This document shows positions 9,461-15,677 of a DNA stretch of 15,677 nucleotides, piece by piece (the first letter of the stretch is position 1; every line of letters begins with the position of its first letter). The notes under the pieces were generated by a model that was not told the origin of the DNA, did no database searches, and saw only the letters and a list, made by a program, of their open reading frames with translations. Source of the DNA: Phycisphaerales bacterium UBA1845 (GTDB lineage Bacteria; Planctomycetota; Phycisphaerae; UBA1845); NCBI GenBank assembly GCA_002338715.1, contig DDIR01000133.1, positions 1-15,677 of the forward strand, in the 5' to 3' direction. A program made the position numbers and the translations under genes.

Positions 9461-10012
9461 TGATCTAATTACCTCCAATTCGTGCAGGGCGCATTGACGA
9501 TTCGCCCTGGTGTTAATGAGAACGGGCTACTGCCAAAACGAGCGGAGCATCCGCGCGTTTCATCATTGATTCTCTGTGCGTGTTTGATGAGCGGGCAACG
9601 CGCCTCGGCGCGCACTCTTCGGTTGGCCCGCAGCGCGACGCGCTGGCGAATGAATGGGATTTTTCTTTGCCCCGGCACACAATTTACCACCACTCTGACT
9701 AGATTAGCGATCTGGACGGGCCGGTTCAATCGCGTGCTGCACGTGGACGTCACGATTTCTCAATCACGTCCGCTGTAATGTGTGTCGTAGGCGCGTCTTA
9801 ATTGCATCCGTTCGGTGGCTGGGTAGACTTGGGATCGTTGCGGGCGTAGCCGAGTCTGAAACGGGCAGCCCACGAATCCGTCATCGGACGTTGTTGCATA
9901 CATGACGCCGCGTTGAAAGAATGGGCAGCTCGCGATCATCGGAAGCGCTTTAGTACTGCGCCAGGGTGGTCAGGTTGGTTGTGGGGTCGATAAGTTTTAA
10001 GAAGGAATCGCG
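9461..10012. other. Divergent intergenic region between the protease gene and pdxJ
   Basis: These 552 bases hold no gene I can support; the open frames here lack family features. Two small perfect hairpins lie in the protease leader side: 9599-9612 (CGCGC, 4-base loop, GCGCG) and 9631-9645 (CAGCGC, 3-base loop, GCGCTG). The bases before pdxJ contain its AAGGA ribosome binding site. No strong sigma-70 promoter stands out on either strand, although divergent promoters must lie here. Confidence 0.6.
9472..9476 (-). promoter_or_regulatory. Ribosome binding site that decides the protease start
   Basis: GGAGG on the minus strand lies 11 bases upstream of ATG 9460 and overlaps the alternative in-frame TTG at 9476-9478. 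This excludes the TTG as the efficient start. The spacing is a little long but acceptable, and the ATG places a clean signal peptide at the very N-terminus. Confidence 0.7.
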
Positions 10013-10744
10013 ATGGCCTGTCTGGGAGTAAACATTGATCATGTCGCCACCGTTCGCCAGGCGCGAAAGACCGACGAACCGGATCCGGTCTGGGCGGCAG
10101 TTGAAGCCGAGTTGGGCGGGGCACACTGCATCACGTTTCACCTGCGTGAGGATCGCCGCCACATCAACGATCGCGACGCACGTTTGCTGAAAGAAACCGT
10201 CGCGACAAAACTGAACATGGAAATGGCGATCGCACCGGAAATCGTCGACATCGCATGCGGCCTGTCGCCCGACCAATGCACGCTTGTTCCCGAACGCCGC
10301 GAAGAGCTGACAACCGAAGGCGGGCTTGATGTCGTGCGCCATGCCAAAGCCATCGGCGAAGTCGTGAAGCGCATGAAGGATCAGGGCATTGTTGCCAGCG
10401 CGTTTATCGAACCGGATAACGCCCAGATCGCAGCGTCGGCTGATTGCGGATTCCACGCCATCGAGTTGTGGACCGGTGGATACGCGCACGCCAAGTCGGC
10501 GGAAGAGGCCCGCGCGACAATTGGAAAACTAAGAGCCGCGATCGGGATGGCCAAGTCGCACGGACTTGAAGTCCACGCGGGTCATGGTCTGACTTATCGA
10601 AACGTCGCGAAGCTAGCCGCCGTCGAGGGATTCAGCGAATTCAACATTGGTCACTCGATCGTGTCGCGGGCAATGTTTGTGGGTATGCGAGCGGCTGTCG
10701 CTGAAATGGTGCGACTCTTAAAAGAAAACGAACCGAGTCAATAG
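10013..10744 (+). CDS. pdxJ: Pyridoxine 5'-phosphate synthase
   Basis: This 243-residue protein matches the usual PdxJ length. It condenses 1-deoxyxylulose 5-phosphate with 3-amino-1-hydroxyacetone 1-phosphate to pyridoxine 5'-phosphate, the last ring-forming step of DXP-dependent vitamin B6 synthesis, as a cytoplasmic TIM-barrel octamer. Family segments are GVNIDHVATVRQAR (5-18), FHLREDRRHINDRD (42-55), LNMEMAI (67-73), LVPERREELTTEGGLDV (91-107), HAGHGLTYRNV (188-198) and EFNIGHSIVSRA (209-220). The catalytic residues of the E. coli enzyme map to H43, E70 and H191. Start is ATG, with AAGGA about seven bases upstream. The next gene begins within about 40 bases on the same strand, so co-transcription is likely. 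Confidence 0.97.
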   Translation: MACLGVNIDHVATVRQARKTDEPDPVWAAVEAELGGAHCITFHLREDRRHINDRDARLLKETVATKLNMEMAIAPEIVDIACGLSPDQCTLVPERREELTTEGGLDVVRHAKAIGEVVKRMKDQGIVASAFIEPDNAQIAASADCGFHAIELWTGGYAHAKSAEEARATIGKLRAAIGMAKSHGLEVHAGHGLTYRNVAKLAAVEGFSEFNIGHSIVSRAMFVGMRAAVAEMVRLLKENEPSQ

Positions 10745-10783
10745 GCGGTCAGGACGAATATGCAACACAGTGGAGATCAACGT

Positions 10784-12103
10784 ATGAAACTGCGGATCCA
10801 GCAGCTATTGGCTGTGGCGATTTTGGTGTGTGCCTTTGCTTCGGTGAGCCGGGCAGAGTTTCTTTTAAAGGATAACGATCGGGTCGTCCTGTTTGGCGAC
10901 GTGTCGTTTGGACATTCGTTTGCGCCGGAGTGGTTCAGCCAGTTCATGCGCACCCGCTATCCGGACTTGAAGCTCGAGTTCTATTGTCTCGCCAAGTCGA
11001 GCAGCGATGCAGCCGAGGGCAATGATCGCTACCCAGCCGAGGTGGCTCCGTTGAATCCGACCTGGGTCATTTTGAGTTTCGGACTCGACTCACCGCAGCG
11101 GCAGGCCTTTAACCAGGCCCGACTCGATGCGTACATCAAGGAAATGTCGAAGATGATCGACACGGTCAATGCGTCGGGCGCGAAACTGCTCGTCTTAACG
11201 CCGCCGCCGCCGCAGGAAAGCAAGCACAAGTCGCTGCAAGCCGCTCAGTATGAAGACGTGATCAGCAAGTACGCCGACGCACTGCGAGAACTCGCAAAGT
11301 CGAAAAATGCCGAAATCCTCGATTGGCACAAAGCCGGCAGTGAATACAAAGCCACCCTTGACGATGATGCGGGTGCGAACTGGACCAAACGCGGACTTCA
11401 ACCGCTCGGGCTTAGTCTCTCGGTGGCCATCGATCTGATCCTGACGCGCTTCGGCGCCGAACCTTTGGAATACATGCTCGAAGCCGACTGGGACTCCGAC
11501 AAAGCCACCGCATCATTCGGAACCATCAAAGTCACCAGCCACGACGAGAACAACATGTCTTTCGACCTGACCGATGTCCCCGTGACACTGGACATGAATG
11601 CCCGCGGGCAGATTCAAGCCCGCACCTGGCCGCTCTCCAAATGGTGTAAGCTCATTTTCAAAATCAACGGCATGCCACCGGGCGGGGTCATCGTCTCAGC
11701 GCCGGACGGAAAGAATGGCAAGCCATTTCTGCAGCAGCAGTTTCAGGTCGGGGCGGACATGTCGCAGATCGGACCGTTGGCCAGCAATGAGCACGTCGCG
11801 ACCCTGCACAACGCCATCCGCACCAAACTCGGACAATGCTCCAAGTATCGCGAAACGATGACGCGTCCCGTTCCCGAACCCGAACTTGAAAAAGGCTATG
11901 AACTGTACCGACAAGCCGACAAGGAATTGATGATCGCCGCACAAAAGATCGAGAATCGAACGCCGTCACGTTATAATGCATCGATCAAAATCGCGAAGGC
12001 TTCACGATCGCAAATTCCGGTTCCGCGCCCCATGCCCAAAGGCAAAACGCCGGCCAAACCTGCGGGACCCAAACCTGCCGTCAAGGGTAAGTCTGGCAAC
12101 TGA
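10784..12103 (+). CDS. Secreted SGNH-hydrolase-like protein with degenerate active site
   Basis: This protein has 439 residues from ATG 10784, eight bases after GGAG. An in-frame ATG at 10760 would add eight residues and also has an AGGA. A signal peptide ends near SRA-EF (24/25). Residues 26-215 resemble the SGNH/GDSL fold: RVVLFGD (33-39), PTWVILSFGLDS (92-103), the KLLVLTPPPP strand (134-143), an ILDW strand (178-181) and DDDAGANWTKRGLQPLG (193-209) where DGVHPNxxG is expected. Motif I reads GDV instead of GDS, motif III GLDS instead of GxND, and the catalytic DxxH is absent. Enzyme activity is therefore doubtful. Residues about 220-400 form a second region of unknown fold. The tail is rich in Lys, Pro and Ala, perhaps wall- or polyanion-binding. 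The gene lies 39 bases downstream of pdxJ. Confidence 0.75.
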   Translation: MKLRIQQLLAVAILVCAFASVSRAEFLLKDNDRVVLFGDVSFGHSFAPEWFSQFMRTRYPDLKLEFYCLAKSSSDAAEGNDRYPAEVAPLNPTWVILSFGLDSPQRQAFNQARLDAYIKEMSKMIDTVNASGAKLLVLTPPPPQESKHKSLQAAQYEDVISKYADALRELAKSKNAEILDWHKAGSEYKATLDDDAGANWTKRGLQPLGLSLSVAIDLILTRFGAEPLEYMLEADWDSDKATASFGTIKVTSHDENNMSFDLTDVPVTLDMNARGQIQARTWPLSKWCKLIFKINGMPPGGVIVSAPDGKNGKPFLQQQFQVGADMSQIGPLASNEHVATLHNAIRTKLGQCSKYRETMTRPVPEPELEKGYELYRQADKELMIAAQKIENRTPSRYNASIKIAKASRSQIPVPRPMPKGKTPAKPAGPKPAVKGKSGN

Positions 12104-12157
12104 CCCCATGGTGGAATTTCGAACGCCCGCGGCGCGTTGCTGCGGATCGGGGAATTA

Positions 12158-13255
12158 ATGCACAGCGTTGAACACATGAGCATAAGACGTCACCTGCGAC
12201 TGGTGGACAAGCTGATGCTGCTGACTGCATTCGCGGTGGCAGCTTCGCTCTTCCTGTCGGTCGGTTGGATGGCCGTCGCACCGTCGGATCCGCAGGGTGC
12301 GGTCAGCCTTTTGACGCATGAGAATCCGGCGCTGATGGTGGTTGAAGCGCTCGCGCTGGCGGCGGTTACGGCCTCACTCGCGACACTGATCGCCGGAACG
12401 CGGCTTCCTGATGTTGGCATCTTCGCAGTGGCATTGGGATTGGCGCTCACGTCGATTCGCGGTGGGACCGCCACCTATTTGCTGATCACCATGGCGGATG
12501 GTGACAGCGGGGCGGAGCGGTTGTTGGCGGGTCAGTTGGCTGGCGAAGCGCTCATCTGGACGGGCGTGTTGTTCTTGAGCATGGTGATTTGCGGCTGGGT
12601 CACACGCCATTTTCAAAATGGTGATGCGGAGTCAACGTTGGGTTCGTCGCAATCTGAGTATGCGACCCATCCCGTACTGTTGACGGAGTTGTCGGCGACG
12701 GAATGTCCGGGCGTAAGCCGTCGGCTTGGTGTTGTCGCTGAAGCATCGCGTCCACTTTCCGCTCGCTTAGCCGGTTTGAAGACGACGCTTGTGACGGCAT
12801 TGGTGGCGATGTTTGCCTTCAACGTTTTGGTGTCGGGCCGTGTCCCGCAGTCGATCAAACACGGGCAGGTGATCTTTGCTGTGATCGCCGCATTCTTTCT
12901 TGGTGTTTGGATTTCCAAGAAGTGGTTCGCTTGTCGCACGGCTTTCTGGAGTTTGCTGGCGGTTCCGATTGTCGCTGTTCTGGGTTATTCGTGGGCTGTT
13001 TCCGCCAATGCCTCTGGCGGCAAGTACGCCGACCTTGCCAACTTACCGATGAGCGATTTTCTGCGCGCGACGCCGATAGCGTTTATTGCGGCTGGTGCGA
13101 TGGGAGTGTTGACCGCTCGTTGGATCGTTAGCGATAACCCGCCCAACCCGTTGCTTGTGTTGGCAGCCGGCGGCCCCATGTCTGCAGAGGATTTCGGAAG
13201 ATCAAACAGGCCCAGCCCGAGAAAGACGGTCAAGAAATCCGGTAAGAGGAGATGA
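12158..13255 (+). CDS. Orphan membrane protein with about eight transmembrane helices
   Basis: I do not recognise the family. From ATG 12158 it has 365 residues; GGGGA sits four bases upstream. A TTG start at 12137 (seven residues longer) and an ATG at 12176 are alternatives. Hydrophobic segments, by residue from 12158, lie near 20-42, 58-80, 85-110, 124-147, 208-228, 236-255, 263-282 and 302-322. Helices 4 and 5 are separated by a loop of about 60 residues that is polar and carries acidic and Ser-rich stretches. The C-terminal tail after the last helix is basic (RPSPRKTVKKSGKRR) and most likely cytoplasmic. No transporter, kinase or protease motif is visible. It begins 54 bases after the SGNH-like gene on the same strand, so the two may be expressed together. 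Confidence 0.75.
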   Translation: MHSVEHMSIRRHLRLVDKLMLLTAFAVAASLFLSVGWMAVAPSDPQGAVSLLTHENPALMVVEALALAAVTASLATLIAGTRLPDVGIFAVALGLALTSIRGGTATYLLITMADGDSGAERLLAGQLAGEALIWTGVLFLSMVICGWVTRHFQNGDAESTLGSSQSEYATHPVLLTELSATECPGVSRRLGVVAEASRPLSARLAGLKTTLVTALVAMFAFNVLVSGRVPQSIKHGQVIFAVIAAFFLGVWISKKWFACRTAFWSLLAVPIVAVLGYSWAVSANASGGKYADLANLPMSDFLRATPIAFIAAGAMGVLTARWIVSDNPPNPLLVLAAGGPMSAEDFGRSNRPSPRKTVKKSGKRR

Positions 13256-13331
13256 TCGCTTCATATCGCGGCAATTGTTCGCCCCTGCGACTTCGCACAC
13301 GGTAAGCAGTGGAGGTTCACGCACTTAGGTC

Positions 13332-13529
13332 ATGATTTGGGAACGCAAGCCAATTGACCCCCGACGCGCCGCGGCGCTTCGTGCGATTCACGAGACGGAA
13401 GTCTTCCTCGCCGACTGCTTGCGTCATCCCGAAAAAGTGCGTCGAATTCCGGCTGTTCGTGTTGGGTTCGGGCGATTCCCGAAAGGGTTGGCAGAAGAAT
13501 TCTGGCGCAGCGTTCTGGGCTCCATTTGA
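13332..13529 (+). CDS. Small hypothetical protein (65 residues)
   Basis: The product is not recognised. It starts at ATG 13332 with AGG about six bases upstream and a stronger GGAGGT further away (about 13312). The composition is like a real soluble protein: an Arg/Ala-rich predicted helix (RRAAALRAIHETEVFLADCLRH) followed by a short basic segment and an amphipathic end (LAEEFWRSVL). Third codon positions favour G and C, in line with neighbouring genes, though less strongly. It lies 76 bases after the membrane protein gene and converges on the HD-GYP gene. A competing frame (13354-13557) overlaps it, and the shortness leaves room for doubt. Confidence 0.45.
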   Translation: MIWERKPIDPRRAAALRAIHETEVFLADCLRHPEKVRRIPAVRVGFGRFPKGLAEEFWRSVLGSI

Positions 13530-13553
13530 GCCTTCAACGAATCGATCCTGCGT

Positions 13554-14342
13554 CTAGTTAGGCGCGGAATTTGATTCCGCATCCATTTCATCCAGCCAGT
13601 CCAGAAGCACGTCCACGACTTCAGGATCGAACTGCGTGCCTCGCTGCCGACTCAGTTCGCTGCGGGCTTCCTGCATCGAAAGCGCTGGACGATAGGCGCG
13701 ACGCGACAGCATGGCGTCGAGTGCGTCAGCCGCTGCCAGCACGCGTGCACCAATTGGTATTCGCTCGCCTGCGAGACCATCCGGATAACCGCTCCCATCA
13801 TATTTTTCGTGATGGTGAAGGATGATCGGCAACTCCCGCCTCAGGTACGTGTTGTGCGCGAGAATCTTGACACCGATCGCGGGATGGCAACGAATCACTT
13901 CAAACTCTTCCGGCAACAGTTTGTCTGTCTTTCGCAGGATGCTGTCCGGTACGCCGATTTTCCCGATATCGTGCAGGATAGCCGCCGTCTCAATGCGAGA
14001 GACTTCTCGACAATCCAGTCTCATCCGGGTCGCAATGGTCTTGGCATAGTGACTGACGCGCTGCGAATGATCGTGCGTGTACGGGTCGCGCGCTTCGACT
14101 GCGGCGACCAATGCTCGGGTCGATTCGAGATAGGACCGACGAAGTTGATCACCCAGGGTTCGGAGGGAGTGATCCAACTCGGCTCTGCTTTCCAGCGAGT
14201 CAGCCAGCGCCATCGCGGACCGGGCTTCGTTCGTCAGCCGGTTCTTTGCGCTCCGCTGATTGTCGCGGCGATGGACATCCCCAGCGTCTGGCGGGGTGAC
14301 TGTGGCGCTGTCTTGCCGAGTTATGTACACTGATTTCTTCAT
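13554..14342 (-). CDS. HD-GYP domain protein (probable c-di-GMP phosphodiesterase)
   Basis: This 262-residue protein carries a complete HD-GYP domain from about residue 75 to 250. The motifs are DPYTHDHSQRV (86-96), ILHDIGKIGVPDSIL (122-136, metal-binding HD at 124-125), HPAIG (153-157), HHHEKYDGSGYPDG (176-189) and ADALDAMLSRRAYRPALS (205-222). HD-GYP enzymes hydrolyse cyclic di-GMP to pGpG or GMP with a di- or tri-iron centre and so control motility, attachment and secretion. The metal ligands and GYP signature are intact, so activity is likely. The first 70 residues are polar and helical, with no receiver, PAS or membrane segment, so the input signal is not evident. Start is ATG; the ribosome binding site is weak (GAAGAG). 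Confidence 0.93.
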   Translation of the reverse strand: MKKSVYITRQDSATVTPPDAGDVHRRDNQRSAKNRLTNEARSAMALADSLESRAELDHSLRTLGDQLRRSYLESTRALVAAVEARDPYTHDHSQRVSHYAKTIATRMRLDCREVSRIETAAILHDIGKIGVPDSILRKTDKLLPEEFEVIRCHPAIGVKILAHNTYLRRELPIILHHHEKYDGSGYPDGLAGERIPIGARVLAAADALDAMLSRRAYRPALSMQEARSELSRQRGTQFDPEVVDVLLDWLDEMDAESNSAPN

Positions 14343-14679
14343 TCAAGCACTCTTCGTCAACAGGTGTTTGGCTCGCTTTCATTCGCGTCCAATGACGGGT
14401 ATCGGTAGGCGTTATGGCGGGCTTGATCGCAATTATGATGTTGGGAACGGGTGACTTATCGGAGTGTGTGAGCCCGAGAAAATTGCGGAACGTGCCGCGT
14501 TTGAGGCGGCAAATCGACGTCTCAAAAGCGCTGATCCAATAAGCGCGCAAAATCGCCAAAACGGACCCGAATTTTACATCGCATGAATGCGCACACTCGC
14601 GTTTCGCTGCTGGAACAAAGCTGCTCTGCGCGTCGGGTCAGAGCGAATTGGTCAATGTTTGTGCAAGCAGAGCGATCGC
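14343..14679. other. Intergenic region between the HEAT-repeat gene and the HD-GYP gene
   Basis: These 337 bases have no gene I can support. Two overlapping inverted repeats stand out: 14494-14510 (GCCGC, 7-base loop, GCGGC) and 14500-14526 (TTTGAG with CTCAAA around 15 bases). They share bases, so only one can form at a time. A 10-base palindrome AGCGATCGCT at 14671-14680 touches the stop codon of the HEAT gene. No clear terminator or promoter was found. Confidence 0.5.
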
Positions 14680-15677
14680 TTACCCGTTCGAGACAGCCGG
14701 CTGAACGCCGTTGGACGAAGCGTCATGCAATGCGGATGACTCAAGATGTGTGCGCAGGAGCGGGTAAGGCTCCAGGGGCATGTCGCGCAGGAGTTTTGAG
14801 AACGTGTTCAACTCATCGAAGCGTTGGGCGCTGGCGAGTTCTCCGAGGTATCGGATCGTATCGCGCTGCACCGATTCAACCGTGTTGGCCGGGGCCTTGG
14901 AGAGCGTCAGAAACAACTCCTGCAATCCTTCCGTCTTGTCGCAGGCCAGCGAACACTTCAGCAGTTCAGATGCAATCGCAATCCGATCGCTGCCGCTTCG
15001 ACCGGTCGAGCTCTCGTAGTACTTTCGCCAATAGGGGAGCGCTTCGACGTTGCGACCGAGTCCGACGAATGTTTTCGCAAGCAAGCCTTGAATTTCCGAA
15101 CACTTGGGGTGGGGCGGTTTCGCCTTGCTCATGTCGGCTTCGAGGTCGGTGAGGTACTCGGCCAACAGGTTCGGATAGTCTTTGATCTTGTTCGCGAGGG
15201 CGACACGCTCGCTAAGCGATGCACGCGATGAAATGGTTTCAAAGGCGAGCCATGCCTGCTGGCGGGGGCCATCGACTTTCTCGACGCTTGGGTTCAGGCG
15301 GGCTGCGACCGTGTCGATTTCTGCCAAGGTGCCCAACGCGCCCAGTGCGCCGATTGCTTTTTGGCGAACGCGCGCGTCGGCGTGGCTGGTGAGTTCGCTG
15401 ATTCGATCGAGGCGACCATCGTAGCCGACAAGAACAATCCCGCGGATGGCTTGCAACAGCAACTCGGGATCGGAGGCGGCAAGGTTGGCTTCGAACTCAG
15501 GTTTGAATTCAGCCGACCCGATAGCGGCCATCGCCTTGAGCAGCGCCACCTTCAATCGCTTTGAAGAACCGTCGACCATGGCGTAGCGCGAGCGCAGGGG
15601 TTCAATGCTGCGCGCGATCTGGTCGGGTTCGAGGATGTCCCGGCTGGCGAGCGTTCCGAGCGATTCTGCGGCAGCCT
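14680..15677 (-). CDS. HEAT-repeat-like protein (5' end missing)
   Basis: The frame is open to the right edge, giving about 331 visible codons ending at TAA 14680. An internal ATG at 15577-15579 is probably not the start because coding-like sequence (ASRDILEPDQIARSIEPL) precedes it. The first half shows paired-helix repeats typical of HEAT/armadillo folds: KRLKVALLKAMAAIGS, PELLLQAIRGIVLVG and ADARVRQKAIGALGALGT. From about residue 160 the helices look more TPR-like (KCSEIQGLLAKTFVGLGR, NVEALPYWRKYYESS), a pattern of complex scaffolds. The C-terminus is Ser/Asn-rich. No enzyme motif is seen. It lies on the same strand as the HD-GYP gene, 337 bases upstream of it; a functional link is not shown. 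Confidence 0.75.
   Translation of the reverse strand, partial: AAAESLGTLASRDILEPDQIARSIEPLRSRYAMVDGSSKRLKVALLKAMAAIGSAEFKPEFEANLAASDPELLLQAIRGIVLVGYDGRLDRISELTSHADARVRQKAIGALGALGTLAEIDTVAARLNPSVEKVDGPRQQAWLAFETISSRASLSERVALANKIKDYPNLLAEYLTDLEADMSKAKPPHPKCSEIQGLLAKTFVGLGRNVEALPYWRKYYESSTGRSGSDRIAIASELLKCSLACDKTEGLQELFLTLSKAPANTVESVQRDTIRYLGELASAQRFDELNTFSKLLRDMPLEPYPLLRTHLESSALHDASSNGVQPAVSNG

Noticed and set aside
9469..9753. 94-codon minus-strand frame upstream of the protease gene
   Set aside because: It overlaps the protease ribosome binding site and start, and its composition is unlike a real protein.
9950..10489. 179-codon open frame on the minus strand
   Set aside because: It overlaps pdxJ in antisense and shows no recognisable domain.
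10760..10783. ATG at 10760 as the start of the SGNH-like gene
   Set aside because: Possible, but the ATG at 10784 has a better placed GGAG and gives a compact signal peptide; kept only as an alternative.
14200..14559. 119-codon minus-strand frame overlapping the start of the HD-GYP gene, considered as a frameshifted N-terminus
   Set aside because: Its sequence carries no sensor-domain features and the HD-GYP gene has its own ATG with an intact domain.
14671..14680. Palindrome AGCGATCGCT as a possible operator or repeat element
   Set aside because: It is a single copy touching a stop codon; the core GCGATCGC also occurs inside rpsB, so it looks like ordinary GC-rich sequence.

Overview
The window most likely comes from a member of the Planctomycetota, probably Phycisphaerae-like. 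No 16S rRNA or other definitive marker is present, so this rests on gene content. The clues are a large secreted protease ending in a dockerin-like double calcium loop with the FTGP signature, a PQQ-type beta-propeller protein, a degenerate SGNH-hydrolase-like secreted protein, an EF-Ts without the usual TDFV motif, and lipid A synthesis (lpxB) pointing to a Gram-negative-type envelope.

Layout. Positions 2-1045 (+) hold the end of a PQQ-like beta-propeller protein. It converges on a minus-strand block that reads, from high to low coordinates, rpsB (4678-3833), tsf (3602-2778), an intrinsic terminator (2734-2760), pyrH (2654-1929), frr (1859-1299) and tRNA-Leu(UAG) (1193-1112). This is the widely conserved bacterial rpsB-tsf-pyrH-frr translation/nucleotide cluster. 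Here a strong hairpin separates it into rpsB-tsf and pyrH-frr. rpsB starts at TTG behind a near-perfect ribosome binding site. lpxB (5017-6192, +) diverges from rpsB across a 338-base gap with candidate promoters for both directions. It ends at an 11-bp hairpin that also terminates the converging protease gene.

The protease (9460-6269, -) is the most striking gene. It has a signal peptide, a propeptide, a catalytic domain matching Achromobacter lysyl endopeptidase residue by residue at all six cysteines, the triad and the specificity Asp, two tandem beta-sandwich repeats, a proprotein-convertase P-domain, a jelly-roll-like domain and a dockerin-like tail.

After a 552-base gap comes a plus-strand run: pdxJ (vitamin B6), a secreted SGNH-fold protein whose catalytic motifs look destroyed, an orphan protein with about eight membrane helices, and a small 65-codon ORF. 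On the minus strand at the right end are a stand-alone HD-GYP protein (probable c-di-GMP phosphodiesterase) and a HEAT-repeat-like protein that runs off the window edge.

Most of the window is ordinary chromosomal housekeeping sequence. I saw no insertion sequence, phage, CRISPR array or defence locus. The points worth a second look are the modular Lys-C-like protease, the pseudo-SGNH/membrane protein pair beside pdxJ, the rpsB leader and start, and substitutions at normally conserved positions in EF-Ts, UMP kinase and LpxB.
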